Shown here: positions 1-7,743 of the stretch, one piece after another
How the letters are laid out: each line of letters opens with the position of its first letter
How positions within the stretch are numbered: position 1 is the first letter of the stretch
NCBI RefSeq assembly: GCF_015865035.1
Contig: NZ_JADZGI010000003.1
Location: forward strand, 248,001-312,000
Direction of reading: 5' to 3'
From: Novosphingobium aureum
Lineage (GTDB): Bacteria > Pseudomonadota > Alphaproteobacteria > Sphingomonadales > Sphingomonadaceae
DNA length: 64,000 nucleotides
The notes under the pieces: model-generated
Database searches by the model: none
Seen by the model: the letters and a program-made list of their open reading frames with translations, nothing else
Told to the model about the DNA's origin: nothing
Made by a program: the position numbers and the translations under genes

Positions 1-1
1 C

Positions 2-2095
2 CCGGTCCCGACCCCGACTTTCGATGCGCTGGCGCAGCAGGGGCTTCGCTATAACCAGTTCAACACCACCGCGCTGTGCTCGCCCACGCGCGCTTCGCTG
101 CTGACGGGGCGCAACCCGCACAACGTCAACGTCGGCAACGTCACCAACATCCCTACCGGCTACGAGGGGTACACCTCGAACATTCCCGATTCCGCAGGCA
201 CCGTCGCGCGCATCCTGTCCGACGGCGGCTTTGCGACCGCGATGTTCGGCAAGTCGCACCTGACGCCCGAGTGGGAGATGGGCCCTGCCGGTCCGTTCGA
301 CCGCTGGCCCACGGGGCTGGGCTTCGACCACTTCTACGGGTTCCTGTCAGCAGACACCAACCAGTTCGCGCCAAACCTCGTCGAGGACCGGCGCCACATC
401 GACTATCCGCGCGACGATCCCGACTACATCCTCGACCATGATCTCGCCGACAAGGCCATCGCCTGGATCGACCGCGAGAAGGCGACCACGCCCGACAAGC
501 CCTTCTTCATGTACTACGCGCCGGGTACCGCCCACACGCCGCACCAGGCGCCCAAGGAATGGCTCGAGAAGTTTCGCGGCAAGTTCGACATGGGCTGGGA
601 CAAGCTGCGCGAGCAGACCTTCGCGCGCCAGAAGCGCATGGGCGTGATCCCCGCCAATGCGCAGCTCACCCCGCGCCCCGAGGGTCTTCCCGCCTGGGAC
701 AGCCTCTCAGCCGACAAGAAGCGGCTCTACACCCGCCTGATCGAGGCCTACGCCGCGGCCATCGCCTATTCCGACCACGAGATCGGCCGCATCGTCGATG
801 CGCTCAAGGCCAGCGGCGAATACGACAACACGCTGATCATCTTCATCCAGGGCGACAACGGCTCGAGCGCCGAGGGCGGACCCAACGGCACCTTGTTCGA
901 GCAGTCGATGATCAACCGCTACGACGAACCGCTCGACTACATGCTCTCGCGCATCGACGAGATCGGCGGCCCCAACCTCTACAACCACTTCCCGGCAGGT
1001 TTCGCCTGGGGCATGGACAGTCCGTTCCAGTGGTACAAGCAGGTCGCCTCGCACTTCGGCGGCGTGCGCAACGGCCTCGTGATGAGCTGGCCCAAGGGCA
1101 TCACGCATGACGGCAGGATGCGCGAGCAGTTCCACTACGTCACCGACATCGCCCCGACCATCCTCGAGGCCACCGGCATCGCCGCGCCTGCCAGCATCGA
1201 CGGCGTCGAGCAGAAGCCGCTCGACGGCATCTCGATGGCCTATACCTTCGACAAGGCCGATGCGCCGGGCGAGCGCCACACCCAGGTCTTCGAGATGATG
1301 GAGAACATGGGCATCTACCACGATGGCTGGTGGGCGGGCACGAGCCCCTCGCGCGCGGCATGGGACGTCGCGCGCAACATCAAGACCGACGTCATGGCGC
1401 GCAACTGGGAACTCTACGACCTCACTAGCGACTACAGCCAGAGCAAGGACTTGGCCAAGGCGAAGCCCGAGAAGCTGCGCGCAATGCAGGGCCTGTTCTG
1501 GGCCGAGGCGGCCAAGAACCACATCCTGCCGATCCACGACTTCAGCGAGGGGGCGCAGGGACGGCCGACCGCGACCGGCGGGGCGACGCACTTCGTCTAT
1601 CGCTCGCCGATGACGCACATCGTCGAGAGCGCGGCCCCGCCGACCATCGGCAAGAGCTGGCGCATCGCCGCAGACGTCGAACTGCCCCAGACCCCCGCGC
1701 AGGGGGTGCTGGTCACGCAGGGCGGGCGCTTCGGGGGCTATGCCTTCTATCTCGAGAACGGGCGCCCGGTGTTCCACTACAATGCCATCGGCGAGCGCCA
1801 GTACCGCATCGCCTCGAGCGAAGCGCTCTCCCCCGGCGAGCACGACATCGTCGCCCGCTTCGCCGCCGACAGCAACGAACGCGGCGGTCCGGGCACGCTG
1901 ACGATCTCGGTCGACGGACGCGAGGTTGCGCAAGGCCGGATCGAGGCCACGATGTTCGGCTGGGTCTCGCATACCGAAGGCTTCGACGTGGGCAGCGACA
2001 CGATCACCCCTGTCGCCGATACCTATACCATCGAGAACAGCACCTTCACCGGCACGTTCAAGACGATCACCTTCGACGTGAGCGATCCTGAATAA
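2..2095 (+). CDS. Arylsulfatase (sulfatase family, formylglycine-dependent), 5' end missing
   Basis: The frame is open from base 2, so the N-terminus lies outside the window; about 697 residues are visible. The motif CSPTR (Cys codon at 77-79) is the sulfatase active-site signature whose Cys is converted to formylglycine, followed by LLTGRN. Further family landmarks are FGKSHL, MYYAPGTAHTPH and GDNGSSAEGG. The last 150 or so residues look like a beta-rich jelly-roll extension after the catalytic domain. Expected role: hydrolysis of organic sulfate esters, probably periplasmic as in its family; the signal peptide cannot be seen. It is a paralogue of the complete sulfatase at 51117-53492. Convergent with the next gene. 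Confidence 0.93.
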   Translation, partial: PVPTPTFDALAQQGLRYNQFNTTALCSPTRASLLTGRNPHNVNVGNVTNIPTGYEGYTSNIPDSAGTVARILSDGGFATAMFGKSHLTPEWEMGPAGPFDRWPTGLGFDHFYGFLSADTNQFAPNLVEDRRHIDYPRDDPDYILDHDLADKAIAWIDREKATTPDKPFFMYYAPGTAHTPHQAPKEWLEKFRGKFDMGWDKLREQTFARQKRMGVIPANAQLTPRPEGLPAWDSLSADKKRLYTRLIEAYAAAIAYSDHEIGRIVDALKASGEYDNTLIIFIQGDNGSSAEGGPNGTLFEQSMINRYDEPLDYMLSRIDEIGGPNLYNHFPAGFAWGMDSPFQWYKQVASHFGGVRNGLVMSWPKGITHDGRMREQFHYVTDIAPTILEATGIAAPASIDGVEQKPLDGISMAYTFDKADAPGERHTQVFEMMENMGIYHDGWWAGTSPSRAAWDVARNIKTDVMARNWELYDLTSDYSQSKDLAKAKPEKLRAMQGLFWAEAAKNHILPIHDFSEGAQGRPTATGGATHFVYRSPMTHIVESAAPPTIGKSWRIAADVELPQTPAQGVLVTQGGRFGGYAFYLENGRPVFHYNAIGERQYRIASSEALSPGEHDIVARFAADSNERGGPGTLTISVDGREVAQGRIEATMFGWVSHTEGFDVGSDTITPVADTYTIENSTFTGTFKTITFDVSDPE

Positions 2096-2110
2096 GGGCT
2101 CCCGGTCGTG

Positions 2111-2142
2111 TCCCGGACCCTTGCCACAAGCGAGGTCCGGGA
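2111..2142. terminator. Hairpin between convergent sulfatase and crotonase genes
   Basis: Perfect 9-bp arms TCCCGGACC (2111-2119) and GGTCCGGGA (2134-2142) enclose a 14-base loop, between the stops of two convergent genes. No T-run follows on either side, so a terminator role is inferred from position and stem strength only. Confidence 0.45.
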
Positions 2143-2163
2143 TACGGCCCAATGGTCCTGAGC

Positions 2164-2964
2164 CTAATCGGCGATGAAATCGCGCAAGTCCGCGTCGCTG
2201 CGCAGATAGGCCTCCAGCCTGCGACGCACCTGCGCGCTGCCTAGCCGTTCGTTGACCGCCTGCTGCTCGAGGCTCAGCGCCGCTTCCAGATCGGAGCCTT
2301 GCGCGGCGTGGACGAGCCGCTTGGTCGCGGCGATCGCGCCCGGCGAGCGTGCGGTCATGGCGCCCGCCATCTCCCAGGCACGCGCCAGCGGGTCGGCGAC
2401 GACTTCGCTGACCAGACCATGCGCGAGCGCCTCGTCGGGCGAGACCACGCGGGCGGTCGCGATCCATTCGAGAGCGCGCGCGACGCCAAGCGCCCGGGCG
2501 AGGCGCACGGTGCCGCCCCCGCCGGGAAACATCGCGAGGTTCATCTCGGGCAGGCCCAGCGAGAAGTCACCGGCCTGAGCGATGCGGATGTCGCAGGCCA
2601 GCGCGATCTCGAAGCCCACCCCCATGCAGTCTCCGTTGATCGCTGCAATCACGGGGACGGCACAGGTCTCGAGCCTGCGGGTGAGCCGGTGAAACACCGA
2701 ATCGTCCCAGCGCGCCGGCGGCTGGACCGGAGTCTCGGCCAGTGCCTTGGCTGCCTGCGCCAGATCGGCGAGGTCGAAATGGCGGATCATCACCCCCGGC
2801 ACCGTGCCGGTCAGCACCAGGACGCGCACGTCCTCGCTCGCAAGTGCGCCATCGAGCGCGGTCTCGAACTCGCCGACCATGGCGGCGGTAAGCAGGCCGG
2901 TGGGCGGGTTGTCGAAGGAGATGACCGCGCATCCCGCTTCGATGTGCAAGTGGACGCGGGCCAT
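2164..2964 (-). CDS. Enoyl-CoA hydratase/isomerase family protein (crotonase fold)
   Basis: 266 residues, the usual crotonase length. The start MARVHLHIE was chosen because the upstream frame has no family similarity and lies over the next gene. The oxyanion-hole segment MGVGFEIALACD is present. Both glutamates used by hydratases appear conserved: one in GLPEMNLAMFPGGGG and one about 20 residues later in RALEWIA. Expected reaction: hydration or isomerisation of an enoyl-CoA in the cytoplasm. It lies 25 bases downstream of the EthD-domain gene on the same strand, so the two are probably co-transcribed. The substrate cannot be told from sequence. Confidence 0.88.
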   Translation of the reverse strand: MARVHLHIEAGCAVISFDNPPTGLLTAAMVGEFETALDGALASEDVRVLVLTGTVPGVMIRHFDLADLAQAAKALAETPVQPPARWDDSVFHRLTRRLETCAVPVIAAINGDCMGVGFEIALACDIRIAQAGDFSLGLPEMNLAMFPGGGGTVRLARALGVARALEWIATARVVSPDEALAHGLVSEVVADPLARAWEMAGAMTARSPGAIAATKRLVHAAQGSDLEAALSLEQQAVNERLGSAQVRRRLEAYLRSDADLRDFIAD

Positions 2965-2989
2965 TCGTATCGTCTCCCCGAACATCGTC

Positions 2990-3667
2990 TCAGGCGAACG
3001 CGATGCGTTCGAAGGGCAGGAACGCCGAGCGCGCGTGATCGATGAAACGCTGTTCATCGGCAAAGGCATCGCCCGCGATGTCGGGAGAGGCGAGCACCGC
3101 GCGCAACTCGTCGATATCGCGAAAATAGGCCTCAGCAACGCCGTCGATGTCGCAGGCGGGCAATCCCAGTGCCGCGCACAAGTCATCGCTCGCCTGCGGA
3201 TCGGGATGGAGCTGGCGATAGCGGCTCTCGGGATTGGCCCTGCCGAAATCGGCGTGACGGTTGAGCCAGTAGTCGCGAAAGCCCTCCCCGGTCAGGCCGG
3301 GCAGCCTGCGCAGCGGACAGAACAGGGCAACCGCACCCTCGCCGGGCATGACGTGATGCTCGGTCCCGATGACGGCAACACCTGCCTCGCGCGCAATGGC
3401 CTTCGGCAGGGCGAGGTCCGCCAGTTCCGAAGGTTCATGCGCGCCGTCGATCTCGACCGCGAAGTCGAATGCGAGGCCCGCCCCGACTGCCTCGCCTTGC
3501 GGGCTGTCGCCAAGCACACCGGGAGGCAAGGCCCGCCACAGTTGTGTACCCGTGCGCCCGGCAAGCCCGTGCGCGAGCGCATCGAGCGCCGTGTCGGACT
3601 CCTCTCCTGCCTTGAGCAGGAGCAATGCCTTGGGAACGGCGGCGTCGCGAGCAAGGGCCCCGCTCAT
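2990..3667 (-). CDS. EthD domain-containing protein
   Basis: 225 residues from the start MSGALARDAA; the much longer open frame upstream is antisense to pldA and is not credited. The C-terminal half holds the EthD-type dimeric alpha/beta-barrel segment with FRDYWLNRHADF around residues 130-141, followed by a Tyr- and Asp-rich stretch. EthD-like proteins occur in catabolic operons, often with no proven enzyme activity; some relatives act as small cyclases or decarboxylases. It precedes the crotonase gene in the same direction with a 25-base gap, so the pair probably works in one pathway. Function within the pathway is unknown. Confidence 0.78.
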   Translation of the reverse strand: MSGALARDAAVPKALLLLKAGEESDTALDALAHGLAGRTGTQLWRALPPGVLGDSPQGEAVGAGLAFDFAVEIDGAHEPSELADLALPKAIAREAGVAVIGTEHHVMPGEGAVALFCPLRRLPGLTGEGFRDYWLNRHADFGRANPESRYRQLHPDPQASDDLCAALGLPACDIDGVAEAYFRDIDELRAVLASPDIAGDAFADEQRFIDHARSAFLPFERIAFA

Positions 3668-4036
3668 CGCGCCGTCCTGCCGTTGTGCGCCACCTGCGCG
3701 CACCTGCTCGAGTTCGGGTTCGATGCCCGCATTCCGCTCTCCCGTTCCGATCTGTTCTGCCTTCAGACCTAGGCATGCGGGCGACCGGGCGCACCCGTCC
3801 TTATGATCAGTGCGCCGGCGGACTGGCATCAAGGTCGCCATGGATGAATTTCGAGCAACATCATGTGCAACCGACGGGGCTGGCGCAGCGCTCCCGCGAG
3901 GCCTATCGGGGCGCGGTATCACCGGATGCGGGCCAGTGGTCTCACGCGATGGAACGATGCCATCTGCCACGGATTTATCCGTAGCGCCTTTTCCTGTCCC
4001 GTCGCCTGTCACGGCCAAGCAAAGAATCCAGAAACC
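3668..4036. other. Divergent intergenic region, no gene seen
   Basis: About 370 bases separate the divergently transcribed EthD and phospholipase genes. Short open frames here are extensions of neighbouring frames without ribosome sites or domain similarity. It should hold both promoters, but I could not place -35/-10 elements with confidence. Confidence 0.5.
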
Positions 4037-5329
4037 ATGCACCCGACCATCCGAACCGGCCTTGCCGGCCCGCTCACCGGCGCGCTCGCCAGCACCCTCG
4101 CCCTGACCCTGGCCCTGACCCTCGCCACCCCCGCGCTCGCGGCGGGCGACGCTGGCAGCGAGGCGCGCGTGCTCGTGGAATCGGTCACGCCCGGCGAGGA
4201 TGGCGAAAGCATGCAAGTGCGGATCCTGGCCTTCAACCCGGCCTCGGCAGGGCAGGCCAGTGTTCCCGCGCAGGTCCCCGCCACGCTCACGCTCGACGGC
4301 GTGAATCGCGCCGTCATGCTCGATTGCGCGCCGGATGCTCAGCCCTCCGCGAGCAAGACGAGCCCGATTGCACCGGGACGCTTCGCGCTTGCCGCGTGCA
4401 CGCTGCGCCTGCCCGCAGGCACCGGGCAGACCGCGCAGGCCCAGCTTGCCCTTGCCGGAGCGGCGCCCGCCACGATGTTCGCGATTCCCGCGGCCTCGAC
4501 CCGCGCACAGGCCGAGGTGGAACTCGCCGAGACCATGCTCGAAAGCCCGACGCCCGAACGGCGGCCGCTCGTCGCCAGCGACGTGCCCGCCGCGCGGCCC
4601 GAAAGCGGCAATGCCTACCTCGGCAATCTCTCGGCCTACAACCCGATCTTCGGCGTCTACGGACCCGACACGAATAGCGAGGCGCTGATCCAGCTCAGTT
4701 TCAAGTACCAGCTTTTCGGCGACGCCGGCAACGTCGGCGGCGCTGCGCCCCTGATCAACGGCATCCACTTCGGCTATACCCAGCGCATGTTCTGGGACCT
4801 GGGCTCGGAATCCTCGCCCTTCCGCAACATCGACTTCATGCCCGAGCTGTTCTTCCTGCAGCCCGCGGTCAAGGTCGGTGACGGTATCGCGCTGGGTGGA
4901 CAGGTCGGGGTGCGCCACGAATCCAACGGCCGCGACGGCGATGCCTCGCGCAGCGCGAACACGCTCTACATCCAGCCTGTCGCCACGATGCCCGCCGGTG
5001 ACTACACCGTCTCGATCGGACCGCGCCTGTTCTATTACATCGGCGATCTGGAAGATAACCCCGACATCCGCCACTACCGCGGCTCGACCGGCCTGTTCTT
5101 CGAGGTCGGCAAGGACGACGGCCTGCGCCTCACCACCCAGAGCCGCCTCAACTTCTCCTCGGGCAAGGGCGCGGTCGAGGCAGAGCTGTCCTATCCCTTC
5201 GACAAGATCGTCGACACCAGCCTCAACCTCTACGTCTTCGGGCAGGCCTTCGCGGGTTACGGCGAGAACCTGCTCGACTACAACCGGCACACCACTCGGC
5301 TGCGCGTGGGCTTCGCCATCGTGCGCTGA
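4037..5329 (+). CDS. pldA: Outer-membrane phospholipase A (OMPLA)
   Basis: 430 residues. The start at 4037 gives a clean signal peptide: MHPTIRTG, then a Leu/Ala/Thr-rich core made of short repeats, then an ATPALA cleavage site. The C-terminal 250 residues match OMPLA: YTQRMFWDLGSESSPFRNIDFMPELF, then the catalytic block HESNGRDGDASRS, which supplies the His and Ser of the active site, and a nearby Asn. The family forms a 12-strand outer-membrane barrel hydrolysing phospholipids when membrane asymmetry is disturbed. The roughly 150 residues between signal and barrel are longer than in the E. coli enzyme and of unknown role. Calcium-dependent dimerisation is family knowledge, not visible here. 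Confidence 0.92.
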   Translation: MHPTIRTGLAGPLTGALASTLALTLALTLATPALAAGDAGSEARVLVESVTPGEDGESMQVRILAFNPASAGQASVPAQVPATLTLDGVNRAVMLDCAPDAQPSASKTSPIAPGRFALAACTLRLPAGTGQTAQAQLALAGAAPATMFAIPAASTRAQAEVELAETMLESPTPERRPLVASDVPAARPESGNAYLGNLSAYNPIFGVYGPDTNSEALIQLSFKYQLFGDAGNVGGAAPLINGIHFGYTQRMFWDLGSESSPFRNIDFMPELFFLQPAVKVGDGIALGGQVGVRHESNGRDGDASRSANTLYIQPVATMPAGDYTVSIGPRLFYYIGDLEDNPDIRHYRGSTGLFFEVGKDDGLRLTTQSRLNFSSGKGAVEAELSYPFDKIVDTSLNLYVFGQAFAGYGENLLDYNRHTTRLRVGFAIVR

Positions 5330-5334
5330 GGCTT

Positions 5335-5352
5335 GCGCTGACTAGCGCTTTT
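5335..5352 (+). terminator. Weak terminator-like hairpin after pldA
   Basis: GCGCT, a GACT loop and AGCGC are followed by TTTT, starting 6 bases after the pldA stop. The stem is only 5 bp, so this is tentative. Confidence 0.35.
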
Positions 5353-5438
5353 GTCAGGCGGACACCGCTCAGATCGCCCACACGCTTGCACCAACCCGTC
5401 CCGGCGCGAATACTGACGCCGAAAAACGGGAGAGATGC

Positions 5439-6350
5439 ATGGAACCGAGCGGGACGACGCGCGCCACGGCGCCGGACTTCGAGGTGATCGCGAGCGGGTT
5501 CGACTTCATCGAGGCGCCGCGCATCACGTCCGATGGCGCGATCTGGTTTTCGGACCTCACCGCAGGCGGTGTCTATCGCTGCCGCTCCGGCGAGGAGCCC
5601 CGGCTCATGCTTCCCGAACGCCAGTGGGTCGGTGGCATCGTCATCGACCGCTCGGGACAGGTCCTGTGCAGCGGCCGTGGCGGCATAGTGGCGCTCGATC
5701 CCGAAAGCGGCGCGACGCGCGAGGTGCTGGGCGCCATTGAAGGACAGGCGCTCGGCGCGGTCAACGACATGGAAGGCGACGGGCACGGCGGCTTCTATGC
5801 CGGCAGCATCGACTTCGCGGCGATCTTCGAGACCGGCACGCCGCCCGCACCGGGCATGCTCTTCCACATGAGCGCCTCGGGCGAAGTCACCGTCCTTCGC
5901 CGCGATGTCGCTGCCTCGAACGGCATGGCGCTGAGCCCTTGCGGCGCATGGCTCTATCACGTCGAGACAGGACGCGGGATCTGGCGCTATCCGCTTGGGC
6001 AGGGCGCGCTGACCGAGACCGGGGTCGCTGCCGGCGAGCTTTTCGTCTCGCTCGAGGACGGCGACGGGCTCGCGCTCGACAGCGCGGGCAACCTGTGGGT
6101 GGCGTGCTGGAGCACCGCGCGCCTGCTCCACCTCGCCCCCGACGGAACCAGTCTGGAGACGCTGAGCCTGCCCTACCCGCACGTCGTCAGCATCTGCTTC
6201 GCCCCGGACGATCCGGGCAGTCTTTACATCGCCACCGGAGGCAACGGGGAAGCCCCGCGCAAGGGCGCGATCCTGCGCATGGCGGTCGCGGTGCCCGGCC
6301 TCACCGGCGCGCCGAGCGCGCTTGCAACGCTCGAGGAGAACGCCCCATGA
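5439..6350 (+). CDS. SMP-30/gluconolactonase family protein
   Basis: 303 residues forming a predicted six-bladed beta-propeller. Metal and active-site positions of the family are recognisable: the Glu in FIEAPRI, the Asn in NDMEGDG, the Asn in ASNGMALSP and the Asp in EDGDGLALD. Family members are cytoplasmic or periplasmic metal-dependent lactonases; no signal peptide is visible here. Its stop overlaps the start of the crotonase gene by 4 bases (ATGA), so the two are translationally coupled. This suggests that a lactone or lactone-like intermediate and a CoA thioester belong to one route. The start is the first Met of the conserved frame, with GGGAGA just upstream. Confidence 0.87.
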   Translation: MEPSGTTRATAPDFEVIASGFDFIEAPRITSDGAIWFSDLTAGGVYRCRSGEEPRLMLPERQWVGGIVIDRSGQVLCSGRGGIVALDPESGATREVLGAIEGQALGAVNDMEGDGHGGFYAGSIDFAAIFETGTPPAPGMLFHMSASGEVTVLRRDVAASNGMALSPCGAWLYHVETGRGIWRYPLGQGALTETGVAAGELFVSLEDGDGLALDSAGNLWVACWSTARLLHLAPDGTSLETLSLPYPHVVSICFAPDDPGSLYIATGGNGEAPRKGAILRMAVAVPGLTGAPSALATLEENAP

Positions 6351-7138
6351 TCATCACCACCCGCCCCGCCGAGGGCATCGCGCTCGTCACCCTTGCACGG
6401 CCGCAGGCGGCCAATGCCCTGACCTTGCCCATGGTCGCGCAGCTGCGCGCCACCATCGCCGAACTGGCGCGGGACGAGACGGTGCGCGTGGTGGTGCTTG
6501 CAGGCGAAGGCAAGGCGTTCTGCGCCGGGCTCGACCTCAAGGAAGTGCTGCAAGGGCCCGATGCCCCGCGCGGACCGATCGAGGCGATGGCGCTTCAGGA
6601 GAAGTTCGCAGGGCTCATGCGCGAAGTGGCACAGGCCCGCTTCCCGGTCATCGCCGTGGTCGAAGGCGCGGCGGTCGGTGCCGGCATGGGCCTTGCCCTC
6701 GCCGCCGACATTCGCGTCGCCGGGCCAGCAGCAAAGTTCCTCGTCGGCGCGGTCAGGATCGCGCTCAGTGCGGGCGAGTGCGGTATTAGCTACCACCTGC
6801 CGCGCATCGTCGGCGGCGGACGCGCGAGCGAGATCATGCTGACCGGACGGCCTGTCGGCGCCGCCGAAGCCCTCGCGATGGGCCTCGTCACCACGCTTGC
6901 CGACGAGGGCGAGGCGCTCGAGGCAGCGCTCGCGCTGGCAGCGCAGATCGCCGCGAACAGCCCTTACGCGATCAAGCATAGCAAGCAGGTCATCCGCGCG
7001 AACCTCGATGCGCCGGGGCTCGATGCCGCGCTCGAACTGGAAAACCACGTGCAGTGCCTGGCGCTGGGCACCGAGGATTTTCGCGAGGCCTGCGCCGCCT
7101 TCGCCGAAAAACGAGCCCCGCACTTCACCGGAAGCTGA
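6347..7138 (+). CDS. Enoyl-CoA hydratase/isomerase family protein
   Basis: 263 residues with the crotonase fold: AFCAGLDLKE and GAAVGAGMGLALAAD form the oxyanion hole. At the position of the first hydratase Glu this protein has Val (VGAVRIALS). The second Glu (RASEIMLTG) is kept, and an extra Glu sits in AGECG. The active site therefore differs from classical hydratases, and the enzyme may be an isomerase or another crotonase type. It overlaps the lactonase gene by 4 bases and should share its transcript. Convergent with the small gene that follows. Confidence 0.87.
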   Translation: MIITTRPAEGIALVTLARPQAANALTLPMVAQLRATIAELARDETVRVVVLAGEGKAFCAGLDLKEVLQGPDAPRGPIEAMALQEKFAGLMREVAQARFPVIAVVEGAAVGAGMGLALAADIRVAGPAAKFLVGAVRIALSAGECGISYHLPRIVGGGRASEIMLTGRPVGAAEALAMGLVTTLADEGEALEAALALAAQIAANSPYAIKHSKQVIRANLDAPGLDAALELENHVQCLALGTEDFREACAAFAEKRAPHFTGS

Positions 7139-7177
7139 GCGGCGTGCCGACCTAGCGCGCGCGCACGCCCTTGCCGC

Positions 7178-7453
7178 TCAGCACAGACGGTAGGCGACCA
7201 CCTCCTCGGCGCCATAGGCAACGTACAGATCGTGGCGCCAGCGCAAGTCACGCGCGGGCGCGGTGACCTCGCCGCTGTAGCGCAGCCTTGCGTGCACCAG
7301 CGTATCGCCCATCACCGGGCAGGCACCGCCGAACCATGGGGTCCATTTTCCGTCCTCGCCGCGTTCCTCGACCATGCCACCCTGTTGCAGATACGAGCAG
7401 GCGCGCCAAGCCGTCCGGTTCGCGACGGTACTGTCGCCGGTGCGATCCGCCAT
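7178..7453 (-). CDS. Small conserved-type hypothetical protein
   Basis: 91 residues starting MADRTGDST; a later Met (MVEERGEDG) is possible. The segment WTPWFGGACPV, then DTLVHARLRYSGEV, then ARDLRWRH and finally EVVAYRLC resembles a short module common in phage- and plasmid-encoded small proteins (a W..GG.CPV...L pattern ending in a YR dipeptide). This is pattern recognition without a database search. No catalytic function is suggested. The gene points away from the TonB receptor, so its promoter would share the 7454-7743 region. Confidence 0.5.
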   Translation of the reverse strand: MADRTGDSTVANRTAWRACSYLQQGGMVEERGEDGKWTPWFGGACPVMGDTLVHARLRYSGEVTAPARDLRWRHDLYVAYGAEEVVAYRLC

Positions 7454-7569
7454 CCAGGCAAGTGATTGTCGAGAAAGAAGAAACCGAGAGACCCTCGGTT
7501 CGCGGGAATGACGGCTGATGGCCTCTTCGTGACAAAACATGACTGAACGGATGAGTTCAGTTTTTGCAC

Positions 7570-7586
7570 TTGCAAACGTTTCGCAA
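7570..7586. promoter_or_regulatory. Fur-box-like imperfect inverted repeat upstream of the TonB receptor
   Basis: TTGCAAACGTTTCGCAA is built on the perfect core AAACGTTT with TTGC and CGCAA ends. A second short palindrome GCAATTGC lies at 7606-7613. Both are 130-175 bases upstream of the receptor start. Their form and place fit an iron-responsive operator, but no regulator gene is near and the match is inferential. Confidence 0.33.
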
Positions 7587-7743
7587 GAGTTGTTAGGAAC
7601 GACTCGCAATTGCAGTAAGCAGTCTTTCCCGGCTAGCCATCCGGCGCCCGGCTTCATTTCACAAATCCCGCGAGGCCCGCGCATGCGGCCCGCTCCGGGT
7701 GGGCGCGCGCCCTGTAGAACCGCGCCCGAATTCAGGGGGATTC

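Noticed and set aside
707..2467. 586-residue minus-strand open frame across the first sulfatase
   Set aside because: It is antisense to a clear sulfatase and has the Arg/Gly/Ala-rich composition of a high-GC shadow frame with no domain motifs.
4098..4130. Short tandem repeats in the pldA signal-peptide coding region
   Set aside because: They encode a Leu/Ala/Thr hydrophobic core and are explained by codon bias; too short and imperfect for a repeat element.
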